NCBI GenBank assembly: GCA_016795285.1
Contig: JAEUIC010000035.1
Coordinates: forward strand, 46,220-110,219
Direction of reading: 5' to 3'
Length of the DNA: 64,000 nt
Source: Planctomycetota bacterium
GTDB lineage: Bacteria > Planctomycetota > B15-G4 > SIAN01
The position numbers and the translations under genes were made by a program. The notes beneath the pieces are model-generated. The model saw only the letters and a list, made by a program, of their open reading frames with translations. It had not been told where the DNA came from and made no database searches. Every line of letters starts with the position of its first letter. The first letter of the stretch is position 1. Below, in pieces: positions 1 to 8,876 of this stretch.

Positions 1-1
1 C

Positions 2-355
2 CCGCGCAGCGAATCGGGCTTCCGGTTCGGCGCCGAGCTGCTGGTGGCGAAGTTGAACGTGGGCTTCGACGACGCCGGCATCTACGACGGCTCGAAGTGC
101 CGCGTCGACCTCAAGGTCGGTGACCTGCTCTTCGTCGGCTGCGTCGACGAGGACCTGATCGGCTGGAAGGTGCGCGACCTGATCGACCTGTGCGACGCTG
201 CGATCTCGTGCGAGCTCGGCAAGGGCCCGTTCGACATCGACGGCGACCGCCAGGCCGACGTCACCTGCGACGACCTGATGGAGGCGCTCGCCGCCTTCAA
301 CGCCAACTTCCGCGCCTGCGCCGTCGATGAAGGGTGCCTCGGCATCGACAGCTGA
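2..355 (+). CDS. Secreted dockerin-like protein, C-terminal part only
   Basis: The 5' end lies outside the window; the reading frame is open from base 2. The 117 visible residues align almost end to end with the C-terminus of the complete gene just downstream, at roughly three quarters identity by eye, so this is the first of two tandem paralogs. Near the end is an EF-hand/dockerin-like calcium loop (DIDGDRQADVTCDD) followed by a predicted helix, then a cysteine-containing tail ending GCLGIDS. Dockerin-like loops are common in extracellular planctomycete proteins. The biochemical role is unknown, and no start or signal peptide can be seen in this copy. Confidence 0.8.
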   Translation, partial: PRSESGFRFGAELLVAKLNVGFDDAGIYDGSKCRVDLKVGDLLFVGCVDEDLIGWKVRDLIDLCDAAISCELGKGPFDIDGDRQADVTCDDLMEALAAFNANFRACAVDEGCLGIDS

Positions 356-382
356 TCCCGCTGTCGAACGCTGAGGTTCCTG

Positions 383-422
383 CCGGGGCGGTCGCTTCAC
401 AGCGGCCGCCCCGGTCGTTTTC
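383..422 (+). terminator. Rho-independent terminator of the first dockerin-like paralog
   Basis: A 13-bp stem (CCGGGGCGGTCGC with one wobble pair) and a 6-base loop are followed by TCGTTTTCC. The stem is nearly identical to the terminator after the second paralog, so the duplication included the terminator. Confidence 0.75.
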
Positions 423-571
423 CGAGCGATCGGGTCGCGCGATGAGGTGACGGCTCGACGATTCCACTCCCGTTTGCCAAATTGCCGACCCCGTTCCGGG
501 ACCCCGGCACCCTCGTCGAGTCAAACCGGAACCTCCCTGATCTGCACGGCCATCCGCAAGGAGTCTCCCCA

Positions 572-1600
572 GTGAAGCGTTCGTTGCTCTCCACCTTGAT
601 CGTCTGCGGCGCGTTCGGCTCCGCCAACCTGCGCGCGCAGAACTGCGATGGCACCGGCGCGACGCTCGACCTGCCCGACACGGTCGCCATCGGCGAGTTC
701 GTGACGGCGCTGATGCACGCCCCGCCGCCCGCCACCACCATCCTGTTGATGGCCTCGCTCGGCGACGGCCCGAACAGCGGCGGCAGCTACGGCACCCTCT
801 GCCTCGACTTCCCGCCGGTCCTCCAGCAGATCTTCGTGCTCGACGCCAACGGCGACGCCTCGCTGACCGAGGAGATCCCGTGCGATCCGGGCTTCATCGG
901 CCAGACCTTCTACGTGCAGTTCATCACCTGCAGCCCCGGCAAGGGGCGCGCGTCGCACGGCTCGTCCAACATGAAGTCGGTGACGATCGTCGACGGCATC
1001 GGCACCGACTCCTTCTGCACCTTCACGCAGGAGGACTTCAACCTCGAGTGCGGCAAGGGCAGCCCCGCCGGCTGCTACCTGCGCGACCACTTCGAGCACG
1101 CCTTCCCGAAGGGCGTGCTGATCGGCGACCAGGACGGCGATGACGCCGACCAGTGCTACGCGGCGCTCTGGACGCGCGCCGGGACGATCGAGAACTTCCT
1201 GATCCAGGACTACCGCTGCGCGCAGCTCGACGGCGATCGCAAGGATCCGAAGGGCGAGTCGGGCTTCAAGTTCGGCGCCGAGCTGCTGGTCGCCAAGCTG
1301 AACCTCGGCTTCGATGACGCCGGCATCTACGACAGCGCCAAGTGCCGCGTCGACCGCAAGGTCGGCGACCTCGTCTTCATCGCCTGCGTCGACGAGCACC
1401 TGATCGGCTGGAGCGTGCGCCAGCTGATCGACTTCGCCGACCTCGCCATCTGCGGCGAGCTCGGCGCCGGGCCGTTCGACCTCGACGGCGACCAGAAGGC
1501 GGACGTCACCTGCGACGACCTGATGGACGCGCTCGAGGTCTTCAACGGCAACTTCCGCGAGTGCTCGATCGACAACGGCTGCCTCGGCATCGACAGCTGA
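572..1600 (+). CDS. Secreted cysteine-rich dockerin-like protein (paralog 2)
   Basis: 342 residues. GTG is chosen as start because AAGGAG lies 8 bases upstream and the first ~22 residues form a signal peptide ending in a plausible Ala-X-Ala-type site (NLRAQ). The rest is rich in cysteine and acidic residues. Two calcium-loop-like stretches are visible: DQDGDDADQC in the middle and DLDGDQKADVTCDD near the C-terminus, the latter dockerin type I-like. No enzymatic motif was recognised. It is the intact tandem duplicate of the gene whose end opens the window. It is probably exported and calcium-binding, possibly attached to a complex or the surface; that is inference from the motif. Confidence 0.75.
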   Translation: MKRSLLSTLIVCGAFGSANLRAQNCDGTGATLDLPDTVAIGEFVTALMHAPPPATTILLMASLGDGPNSGGSYGTLCLDFPPVLQQIFVLDANGDASLTEEIPCDPGFIGQTFYVQFITCSPGKGRASHGSSNMKSVTIVDGIGTDSFCTFTQEDFNLECGKGSPAGCYLRDHFEHAFPKGVLIGDQDGDDADQCYAALWTRAGTIENFLIQDYRCAQLDGDRKDPKGESGFKFGAELLVAKLNLGFDDAGIYDSAKCRVDRKVGDLVFIACVDEHLIGWSVRQLIDFADLAICGELGAGPFDLDGDQKADVTCDDLMDALEVFNGNFRECSIDNGCLGIDS

Positions 1601-1629
1601 GCGAGACCGCGACGATCTGCTGATCCCCG

Positions 1630-1667
1630 CCGGGGCGGCCGCGACGAGCGGTCGCCCCGGTTCCTTT
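1630..1667 (+). terminator. Rho-independent terminator of the second dockerin-like paralog
   Basis: A 13-bp stem (CCGGGGCGGCCGC, one G-T pair) with a 5-base loop is followed by TTCCTTTT. It is nearly the same hairpin as after the first paralog. Confidence 0.75.
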
Positions 1668-1694
1668 TCCGGCGCGCTTCGGTTCAATGCGCCG

Positions 1695-2507
1695 ATGGCC
1701 CGCCCCCCACCGCCCGCTGCGCCGCCGCTCGATCGCCCGCCGCTCGACCGCCACGCGCTCTACGAGCTCTGCACGCAGACGACCGAGCGCGACGTGCCCC
1801 TGCTGCGCGCGATCCACGGCGGCGCGCCACGCGTGCTCGGCGAGGACTTCGCCGGCACGGCCGCGCTGTCGCGCACCTGGGTCCGCCTCGTCCGCGGCGG
1901 ACGCGCCATCGCCGTCGACCACGACGCGGAGCCGCTGGCGCGCGCCGCCGGAGTGCGACGAGTCGAGCGCCACGTCGCCGACGTGACCGCGGTGCGCGCC
2001 CGCTGCGACCTGCTGGTCGCCTTCAACTTCTCGATCGGCGAATGGCACGCGCGCGCCGAGCTGCTGCACTACCTGCGCCACGCCCGCGCGCGGCTCGCGA
2101 AGGGGGGACTCTTCGCGTGCGACCTCTACGGCGGCGCCGGCGCCTTCACGCCCGGGGTGCTGCACGAGACGCGTCGGCTCCCCGACGGCGCGACCGTCCG
2201 CTACTCGTGGGAGCAACGGCGCGCCGATCGGCTGACGCACGAGGTCGAGAACGCGCTCCACTTCCGCCTGACGCCGGCCGGCGGCGGCAAGCCGCTCGCG
2301 CTGCGCGACGCCTTCGTCTACCGCTGGCGGCTCTGGTCGCTGCCGGAGCTGCGCGACGCGCTTCGCGAAGCGGGCTTCGCCGCCAGCGAAGTCTGGTCGC
2401 GCTTCGAGCACGCCATCGACGGACGCGGCCGCCTCCATCCGTTGCGCCACGCGACCGGCGACGAGCTGCCCGACGACTGGTGCGTCTTCGTGGTCGGTCG
2501 GCGCTGA
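1695..2507 (+). CDS. Class I SAM-dependent methyltransferase
   Basis: 270 residues. After a proline-rich N-terminus comes a Rossmann-type methyltransferase fold: motif I variant VLGEDFAGTAALSRTW (about residues 46-61), an acidic strand end AVDHD that would bind the SAM ribose, and a post-motif stretch (LVAFNFSIGEW). The second half has the LARLxxGGLF-type strand (RARLAKGGLFACDLYGG) typical of the fold. The substrate cannot be inferred from sequence. It stands alone between the dockerin-like pair and a DUF4432 gene. No strong Shine-Dalgarno is visible; the ATG is the first start in the open frame. Confidence 0.7.
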   Translation: MARPPPPAAPPLDRPPLDRHALYELCTQTTERDVPLLRAIHGGAPRVLGEDFAGTAALSRTWVRLVRGGRAIAVDHDAEPLARAAGVRRVERHVADVTAVRARCDLLVAFNFSIGEWHARAELLHYLRHARARLAKGGLFACDLYGGAGAFTPGVLHETRRLPDGATVRYSWEQRRADRLTHEVENALHFRLTPAGGGKPLALRDAFVYRWRLWSLPELRDALREAGFAASEVWSRFEHAIDGRGRLHPLRHATGDELPDDWCVFVVGRR

Positions 2508-2562
2508 GGGGGACGCGATCCGCGACCGGCGACGCCGCGCTCGCGTTCGAGGAGGACGATCG

Positions 2563-3747
2563 ATGGCGAGCGAGGCGGGTACCGTGCGGCTGGTCGACGA
2601 ATCGAGCGAGGGGCGCTGGCAAACGAGCTGGGAGCACGCCTCGCCCTCGGCGACGGTGCCGTGGAGCGCGACCAAGCGGACGCTGCGCGGCGGCGTGCGC
2701 GACGGCGTCGAGGTGGTGGAGCTCCGCGCTGGCGCGCTGCGCTGCGTCGTGGTGCCGTCGCGCGGCATGGCGCTCTGGAAGGCGTGGGCCGGCGACGTCG
2801 AGCTCGGCTGGCAGGCGCCCGCGCGCGGCCCGGTCCATCCGCGCTTCGTGCCGCTCGCCGAGCCGAGCGGCTTCGGCTGGCTCGACGGCTTCGACGAACT
2901 GCTCTGCCGCTGCGGCCTGCGCAGCAACGGCGCGCCCGAGTGGGACGAGCGCGGCCGGCTGCGTCACGGGCTGCACGGGCGGATCGGCAACCTGCCGGCC
3001 CACCGGCTCGCGCTCGACGTCGAATCGGCGGGCGGCGGTGCGCTCGCGCTGCACGGGACGATCGACGAGGGGCGCCTGTTCGGCGGCAAGGTGCGCCTCG
3101 AATCGACGACGCGGCTCTGCTTCGACGCGCCGCGGATCGAGGTGGTCGACACGGTGACGAACCTCTCGGGCGAGGCGACCGACGTGCAGCTGCTCTACCA
3201 CGTGAACTTCGGCGCGCCGCTCGCGGTGGCCGGGGCGCGGCTGCGGGCGCCAGTGCGCGAGCTCTGCCCGCGCGATGCGCGTGCGACGGCGCGGGCGGCC
3301 GAGTGGGACGCGCTCGGCGCGGCGGAGGCGGGGCGGCCCGAGGAGGTCTTCTTCGCGGAGCTCCACGCCGACGACGCCGGGTGGACGCGCGCGCTGCTCG
3401 AGGGGCCGCGCGGCGAGCGCGGCGTGACGCTCGCGTGGGACGCGGGGGCGTTGCCCTGCTTCTCGCTCTGGAAGAACCCGCAGCTGCCGGCCGACGGTTG
3501 CGTCACCGGCCTCGAGCCGGCCACCAACTATCCGAACGTCCGCAGCTTCGAGGAGCGCCACGGCCGCGTCGTCGCGTTGGCGCCAGCGGGGTCGGCGGGC
3601 GACGCGCGGCAGTTCGCGCTGTCGCTCGAGTTCCACGGCGATGCGGCGGCGGTGGCGGGCGCGCGCGCCGCGGTCGACGTGCTGCAGCAACGCGGGGCCG
3701 CGCGCCTGCACAAGACGCCGCGCGCCGATTGGTCGCCGGGCGGCTGA
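2563..3747 (+). CDS. DUF4432 family, aldose 1-epimerase-like protein
   Basis: 394 residues with the galactose-mutarotase-like beta-sandwich pattern of DUF4432. Recognisable pieces are VVVPSRGMALWKAW (about residues 64-77), LGWQAP, a GWLDGFDELLCRCGL stretch, RHGLHGRIGN with candidate catalytic histidines, and YHVNFG. Related proteins bind or epimerise sugars, but most members have no proven reaction. The start is supported by GGAGG seven bases upstream. It lies 55 bases after the methyltransferase on the same strand and may be co-transcribed. No signal peptide is visible, so it is probably cytoplasmic. Confidence 0.7.
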   Translation: MASEAGTVRLVDESSEGRWQTSWEHASPSATVPWSATKRTLRGGVRDGVEVVELRAGALRCVVVPSRGMALWKAWAGDVELGWQAPARGPVHPRFVPLAEPSGFGWLDGFDELLCRCGLRSNGAPEWDERGRLRHGLHGRIGNLPAHRLALDVESAGGGALALHGTIDEGRLFGGKVRLESTTRLCFDAPRIEVVDTVTNLSGEATDVQLLYHVNFGAPLAVAGARLRAPVRELCPRDARATARAAEWDALGAAEAGRPEEVFFAELHADDAGWTRALLEGPRGERGVTLAWDAGALPCFSLWKNPQLPADGCVTGLEPATNYPNVRSFEERHGRVVALAPAGSAGDARQFALSLEFHGDAAAVAGARAAVDVLQQRGAARLHKTPRADWSPGG

Positions 3748-3816
3748 AGGCGGCGCGCGTCGATCCGGGGAAGCGCGCCGGGCGCCTGGAGCGGCGGGAG
3801 CGGAACGCCGCGCCGG

Positions 3817-5406
3817 CTACGCCTTGCCGACGGGCCGCAAGCGGGCGAGCAGCGCTGCTCGCTCGGCGCGATCGGTCGCGCACCAGAGGCCGACGAGCGC
3901 GGCCGGCAGCGCAACGACGACGCCGCGCGCCAAGAACGAGAGCAGCGACGTGACCGGCAGCGCGTCGGCGACCAGCCGATCGACCGCCCCCATCACGAGG
4001 ATCGCCGGCACCGCCGCTCGCAGCGTGTCGAACGCGAAGCGCTTCCAGTCGAGCTCGAGCTCGCGCAGCAGGTGGCGCGGCTGGACGAACCCCTGCATCA
4101 GCGCGACCGGGATCAGCGTCGCCACCGCCACGCCCACCAGCCCCCAGCGCCGCACGAACCAGATCGAGAGCGCCACGTTGATGACCGCCTCGATCAGCAC
4201 CAGGAAGCCGAGGTAGCGCACCTCGCGCATCGCGAAGAGCGCTTGGCGGCCGGCGCTCTGGCTGGCGCGGATCAACGTCGCGAAACCCAGCACCGCCAGC
4301 ACGACGGCGCAGGTCGGGAAGAGCGGTCCGGCGACGAAGTCGGGCTTGAGCCAGATCGAGAGGAACTCCTGGCCGAGGAAGAGCATCCCGCCGGCGATCA
4401 GCGCGGCGAGCAGCGTGACCCCGCGCGTCCCGCTGCAGAGCAGCCTTCGCACGTCGTCGACCTGGCCGATCGCGAAGCGGCCGGTGAAGTGGGGCGTGAA
4501 CGACCACGTCACCGACTGAACGAGCTGCATGAAGTAGGGGATCAGCGTGGTCGCCGGCACCACGTAGTAGGCGACCGCCGTCTCGTCGTGCAGCGCCTGC
4601 ATGATCACGAAGCCGCTGGTGTAGAGCAGCACCGTGTCGCCGACGTTCACCAGCACGTTGAAGCCGCCGTAGCTGAAGAGGTCGCGCGCCGCCGCCTTGG
4701 TGCAGCGGCTGAAGGAGAGCGCCAGCTCGGGCAGCACCCGGTAGGCGCAGACGATCGATGCGATCCAGGCGAGCACGTTGCAGCCGATCGCCACGCACGC
4801 CAGCCCGATCAGCCCGTGGCCTGCGCGCAGGACCCACCAGGTCAGCGCAGCGCGCACCAGCACCTGGCTGATGCCGATGGCGTTCTGGATGCCGATGCGT
4901 TGCACCGAGTAGATCACGGTGCCGTAGAGCGCCATCGGGAACTGCAGAGCGAAGCCGGCGCCCATCACCCAGACGACGACGCGCAGCGTGGCGGGATCGT
5001 CGAGCGCCGACTTCGTGTCGAGCGCGGTGTCGCCGCTCGCCAGCTTGAGTTCGTTGATCCAGCGGTACCAATCGGGCAGGCGATCGCCCGCGAACCACGA
5101 GACGAGCCCTGCCAGCAGCGCCACCACCAGCATCAGCGCCATCGCCGTGCTGAGCGTCTGGTTGACCTTCGCCTCGTCGCGCTGCGCGTGGTAGGTCGCG
5201 ACGTAGTGGCCGACCGCCGAACGGATGCCGACGTCGAGCAGCCCGTAGTAGCCGACGAACGAGACGACCAGCGACCAGATGCCGTACGCCCCCTTGCCGA
5301 GCGTGTCGATCACGTAGGGCGTCATCAGGAAGGCCACCGCGACGTTGATCGCGTAGCCGACCGAGTTGCTGCCGACGTTCTTCAGGATGGTGCGCGAGTT
5401 CGACAT
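3817..5406 (-). CDS. Polysaccharide flippase, Wzx/MOP superfamily
   Basis: About 529 residues with some 12-14 predicted membrane helices. The N-terminus (TILKNVGSNSVGYAINVAVA, then TPYVIDTLGKGAYGIW) is typical of oligosaccharide/O-antigen flippases, which move lipid-linked glycans across the inner membrane. ATG is preferred over an upstream in-frame TTG at 5430 because family members start just before this region. TTGACT about 30 bases upstream with CATCCT at 16-base spacing could be the promoter. Other glycan-assembly genes lie about 15 kb away (ligase, ArnT-type transferases) rather than adjacent. Confidence 0.8.
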   Translation of the reverse strand: MSNSRTILKNVGSNSVGYAINVAVAFLMTPYVIDTLGKGAYGIWSLVVSFVGYYGLLDVGIRSAVGHYVATYHAQRDEAKVNQTLSTAMALMLVVALLAGLVSWFAGDRLPDWYRWINELKLASGDTALDTKSALDDPATLRVVVWVMGAGFALQFPMALYGTVIYSVQRIGIQNAIGISQVLVRAALTWWVLRAGHGLIGLACVAIGCNVLAWIASIVCAYRVLPELALSFSRCTKAAARDLFSYGGFNVLVNVGDTVLLYTSGFVIMQALHDETAVAYYVVPATTLIPYFMQLVQSVTWSFTPHFTGRFAIGQVDDVRRLLCSGTRGVTLLAALIAGGMLFLGQEFLSIWLKPDFVAGPLFPTCAVVLAVLGFATLIRASQSAGRQALFAMREVRYLGFLVLIEAVINVALSIWFVRRWGLVGVAVATLIPVALMQGFVQPRHLLRELELDWKRFAFDTLRAAVPAILVMGAVDRLVADALPVTSLLSFLARGVVVALPAALVGLWCATDRAERAALLARLRPVGKA

Positions 5407-5527
5407 GGGACGCCGCGAAGGATGGTGCAACGGCGCGCAGAGTCAAGCGCGCGTCGCGACCGGGGCCGGCGAGCGATCGCCGCGGGAGTGATCGGCGCAG
5501 CGCTCGCGTCGCCGCGGGACCGCTCGC

Positions 5528-5899
5528 TCAGAGCAGCGTCCAGGCGTTCTCGGGCGCCGTGCCGAGCCCGACGTCGGGCTGCGTCGCCTCGACCCAGGTG
5601 AGCTCGACGCCGACCCGCCAGCCGGTGTCCTCCAGCGTGCAGCGCGCGACGCGCCCGAGCGCCGAGAGCGGCGGCCCGCCGATCTCCCGCTCGAGTTCGA
5701 GCGCGATCGCGCTGTCGACGACGAGCTCGACATCGGAGAGGAAGGCGAGCCCGCCCTCGCTGAAGTCGCAAGTCGCCGTGTGGCGCATCGCGGCCGGGTC
5801 GAGCGACTTCGCCGGGTGGTGCGTGTCAAGATCGACCGGCTGCCAGCTCACGCGGAGCGCGAGCGGGCGGCGCGGATGCTTGCGACGTTCGATCGCCAT
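5528..5899 (-). CDS. PilZ-domain c-di-GMP-binding protein
   Basis: 123 residues, a stand-alone PilZ domain. The N-terminal arginine switch (RRKHPR, residues 5-10) and the DFSEGG motif (residues 45-50, D/NxSxxG type) are both intact, so c-di-GMP binding is expected. An AGAGG sequence lies just before the ATG. It sits between a flippase and a pseudopilin-like gene on the same strand, which fits a role in surface structure or motility control; the actual partner is unknown. Confidence 0.8.
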   Translation of the reverse strand: MAIERRKHPRRPLALRVSWQPVDLDTHHPAKSLDPAAMRHTATCDFSEGGLAFLSDVELVVDSAIALELEREIGGPPLSALGRVARCTLEDTGWRVGVELTWVEATQPDVGLGTAPENAWTLL

Positions 5900-6040
5900 G
5901 GAACCTCTCGGTCGCCGCGGGCGGCGCTGTGGCTCGCCCCTCCGCGAGGAGGATCGGCCGCGACCGCTCCGCAGCTCCCGGCCCGAGCGCCGCGCCGCAG
6001 CGGAAACCCTTGCGCCTCGGCGCGCGGCGCGGCCGCTGCT

Positions 6041-6649
6041 TCAGCGCAACGGCGCGCGGCGGGAGGGCGACTTGTCGACGACCACCTCGATGAGATCGTC
6101 GCCCGCCTCGACCGCGTCGCGCGGCGAACCGTAGTTGCCGTCCATCCGCCCGTTCGGGCCGGACGAGATCACGATGCAGTCGCGGTCGTCTTCGAGGGCG
6201 AGCGGGTAGACGACGACGACGTAGGCGTAGCCCCACGGGTCGGCGGTGAGGCGCTCGAGGTAGGGGCCCTTCCAGTCGGGGTAGCCCGGCTGCCGCTTCC
6301 CCTGCGGCGCGTTCGCCATCAGGTGGTCGGCGAGGTTGCCTTGGTGCTCGTCGGGGTAGTAGTAGGTCCCCTCGGCGATCAAGCCCGGGCCGAGCAGCCG
6401 GTGGAGCGCGCGCGGCGCGCCGTCCTTGCCGCGCGTCGGCGGGAGCGCGGTCGTCTCCATGAAGCGGAAGAGCCCGGCGCCGATCGCGGCCATCTCCTGG
6501 CGCGCTCGCTGCTCGGTCTGCCACTGCCGCCACGTCCGGAAGGCGGGCAGCACGAGGCCCGAGAGCATCACGACGAGCGAGGCGCTGATCGCCATCTGCA
6601 CGGTGCGCGGCGGGAAGACACTCGGTTGGCTCGCGGGCGAGCGCGCCAT
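6041..6649 (-). CDS. GspG-like pseudopilin-type protein without a prepilin site
   Basis: 202 residues. One membrane helix (about residues 17-36) is followed by a coiled helix and a C-terminal region like major type II pseudopilins: GYPDWKGPYLERLTADPWGY, then a strand and SSGPNGRMDG...AGDDL, matching the calcium-loop end of GspG. The helix is not preceded by a Gly-Phe-Thr-Leu-x-Glu prepilin cleavage motif, so processing by prepilin peptidase is not expected. ATG is chosen because GGAG lies six bases upstream; an in-frame GTG at 6715 would only add a charged leader. Confidence 0.65.
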   Translation of the reverse strand: MARSPASQPSVFPPRTVQMAISASLVVMLSGLVLPAFRTWRQWQTEQRARQEMAAIGAGLFRFMETTALPPTRGKDGAPRALHRLLGPGLIAEGTYYYPDEHQGNLADHLMANAPQGKRQPGYPDWKGPYLERLTADPWGYAYVVVVYPLALEDDRDCIVISSGPNGRMDGNYGSPRDAVEAGDDLIEVVVDKSPSRRAPLR

Positions 6650-7235
6650 CAGCGGCTCCGTCGAGAAGTGCGCCCGATCACGGGAGTCGCTGGCCGCTTC
6701 GGCTCCGCCACCCACTCCGCTTGATCGGAATCGATGAGCGGAAACAGATCTGACACCGCAGCGGGATGAGAAGTGCTCGGAAAGCGACCTTAGATGGATC
6801 GCAATCCGATCCAGACCGGGAATTCCACGACTCCCGCACTGTTGATTTGGCGTCCCGGCGGCGGAATCCTAGGCGCCACTTCGCGGATCGCACCATCCGC
6901 AGCCCCCGCACCCCGCCCCATGGGCGCGTCCGGGGAGCGCGATCGCGAATCGACCGTTGGGCGCTAGGCGAGCATCCAACGGCCCGAGTTCGAGCAACTG
7001 GCTTCGAGCGAACGTCGGCGACCAGGCAGGCGACCTGGCCGAGCGGCGACAGGGAGAGGCTCCGTAGCGAGCGCTCCCGTTTGGGAGGAAGAGCGTCACG
7101 GCCCGGATTCCGGGTCGATTCTTTCATGCGCTTCACGGCGCGAAGGGCTCGGGCGGTTGGTCGCACGACGTCACCTGGCACCCGCTCGGCGGGCGTCGAG
7201 CCTGGGCTCTTTCGGTTCATTGAGGAGGAGAGTGG
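6650..7235. promoter_or_regulatory. 586-base intergenic region with GATCGnAA inverted repeats
   Basis: No gene is seen between the pseudopilin-like gene and the porin. Two related inverted repeats are present: ATCG-gaat-CGAT at 6724-6735 and GGATCG-caatc-CGATCC at 6796-6812. Both contain GATCGGAATC or GATCGCAATC as a direct repeat. A GAGGAGGAG ribosome-binding site for the porin lies at the right end. A convincing promoter was not identified. Confidence 0.4.
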
Positions 7236-8747
7236 ATGCGTAAGGCAGGTGCGATGTCGGTCCTGGCACTCGGTGCAGGATCGCTGGCGTTCGGGCAGGA
7301 CGCCTCGTCCCAGGCGCAGAAGATCGCCGAGCTGCAGAAGCAGGTCGATGCGATGCAGGCGCAGCTGCGGGCGCTGCAGACCGAGACGCCGAGCGTCGGC
7401 CTCGAGGCCCGCCTCGACGGTGCGGTCCGCAACAGCCCGGTCGAGGCGCTGCGCGAGCCGCGCCGCTTGAACATCAGCGCCCCGGGGCTCGACGGCCTGA
7501 ACATCGACGGCCTCGTCCACATCCGTGGCGACTACTGGGCCAACTTCGACTCGGGCGGCGGCAACAACGACGTCAGCTCGTTCGGCACCGAGGCGCAGCT
7601 CGGCTTCGATGCGCGCGTCTCCGAGAAGACCTCGGTCCGCATCGGCCTGCACTACTCCGACATCTGGGGCAACGACACGAACCACGGCCTCGGCGGGACG
7701 AGCCGGCTCACCGATGACTCGACCACGAGCTCGGACGGCGACATCAACGCCCAGGAAGTGCTGCTCCGCGTCGGCGACCTCTACGGCACCGGCGTCGACA
7801 TGACCGTCGGCCGCCAGCGCATCGAGCTCGGCGCCGAGCGCATCATCGGCGACGACGACTGGCGCCTCACCCGGACCTCATTCGACGGCTTCCGCTTCGA
7901 CAACGACCTCGGCGACGCGGCCGGCCGCTGGACGCTGATGGCGCTGCGCCTGCACGACGCCGACAACAGCGGCAACCGCGAGCTGCTGCCGAGCTCGCCG
8001 AGCGCTCCGGGCAACAACCCGCTGAACAACGCCGACCTCTACGGCTTCTACTACACGGTCATGCCGCGGGACATCGGCACGATCGACGCGTACTTCTTCC
8101 ACCTCGAGGACTTCAACTACCCGGCCGGCATGGAGCGCACGCGCTTCTCGACCTACGGCGCGCGCTGGGCGAGCCCGGACTGGGAGGGGCTCAACTTCGA
8201 GGCCGAGGGCGCCACGCAGTTCGGCGAGATCTTCGGCCAGAAGACGCACAACTACGGCTTCGGCACCTACGCGCTGCACGGCAGCGCCGCGTTCGAGCCG
8301 CGCGACGTCGAGTACTTCGACAGCGTCTACGCCGCCTACGACTACGCGACCGGCGGCGACAGCCTCGAGGAGAACTTCCAGCAGCTCTTCCCGTCGCTGC
8401 ACGGCTGGTTCGGCCTCACCGACATGTTCGGCTGGTCGAACATCCAGCACACGACGCTCGGCGCGTCCTTCGACCTCGGCGAAGGGCAGCTGAACCTCGG
8501 CTACCACTGGAGCCGCCGCGCGACCACCAGCGCCGGCTTCGGCGGCTACAACATCTCGGCGGCCAGCTCGGGCGGCAACAAGTCGCTCGGCGAGGAAGTC
8601 GACCTCACCTACGTGATGCAGTGCTCGAAGTCGACGACCGTGGGCATGGGCCTCGGCTACTTCTTCGCGGGCAACGGCTTCCACGACCTGACCGGCAACG
8701 CCGACAACATGATGTTCAGCTACTTCGCGTTCAGCACCCGCTTCTGA
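7236..8747 (+). CDS. Outer-membrane porin, alginate-export-like
   Basis: 503 residues. A short signal peptide (cleavage near SLAFG-QD) is followed by a coiled coil (about residues 25-48, QKIAELQKQVDAMQAQLRA) and a long beta-barrel region. The segment GRQRIELGAERIIGDDDWRL, then TRTSFDGFRF, matches the signature of alginate-export (AlgE-like) barrels. The C-terminus ends FSTRF with terminal phenylalanine, the usual outer-membrane insertion signal. The coiled coil could trimerise or reach peptidoglycan. A very strong GAGGAGGAG ribosome-binding site precedes the ATG and a terminator follows. The transported substrate is unknown. Confidence 0.75.
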   Translation: MRKAGAMSVLALGAGSLAFGQDASSQAQKIAELQKQVDAMQAQLRALQTETPSVGLEARLDGAVRNSPVEALREPRRLNISAPGLDGLNIDGLVHIRGDYWANFDSGGGNNDVSSFGTEAQLGFDARVSEKTSVRIGLHYSDIWGNDTNHGLGGTSRLTDDSTTSSDGDINAQEVLLRVGDLYGTGVDMTVGRQRIELGAERIIGDDDWRLTRTSFDGFRFDNDLGDAAGRWTLMALRLHDADNSGNRELLPSSPSAPGNNPLNNADLYGFYYTVMPRDIGTIDAYFFHLEDFNYPAGMERTRFSTYGARWASPDWEGLNFEAEGATQFGEIFGQKTHNYGFGTYALHGSAAFEPRDVEYFDSVYAAYDYATGGDSLEENFQQLFPSLHGWFGLTDMFGWSNIQHTTLGASFDLGEGQLNLGYHWSRRATTSAGFGGYNISAASSGGNKSLGEEVDLTYVMQCSKSTTVGMGLGYFFAGNGFHDLTGNADNMMFSYFAFSTRF

Positions 8748-8802
8748 GCCAGCGCTCGAGCGGACGCACCGCCGCGCTCGTCGCGGCCTGATCGGATCGC
8801 TG

Positions 8803-8836
8803 CAGCCCGGCGGAGGGAATCCCTTCCGCCGGGCTG
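8803..8836 (+). terminator. Terminator hairpin after the porin
   Basis: A stem of about 15 bp (CAGCCCGGCGGAGGG paired with CCCTTCCGCCGGGCTG, one bulge) with a 3-base loop is followed by TTCTCG. It could also serve the converging glycosidase gene. Confidence 0.6.
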
Positions 8837-8876
8837 TTCTCGTCGCTGCGCCGTTCTCGTTGCAGCGCCATCGCCG

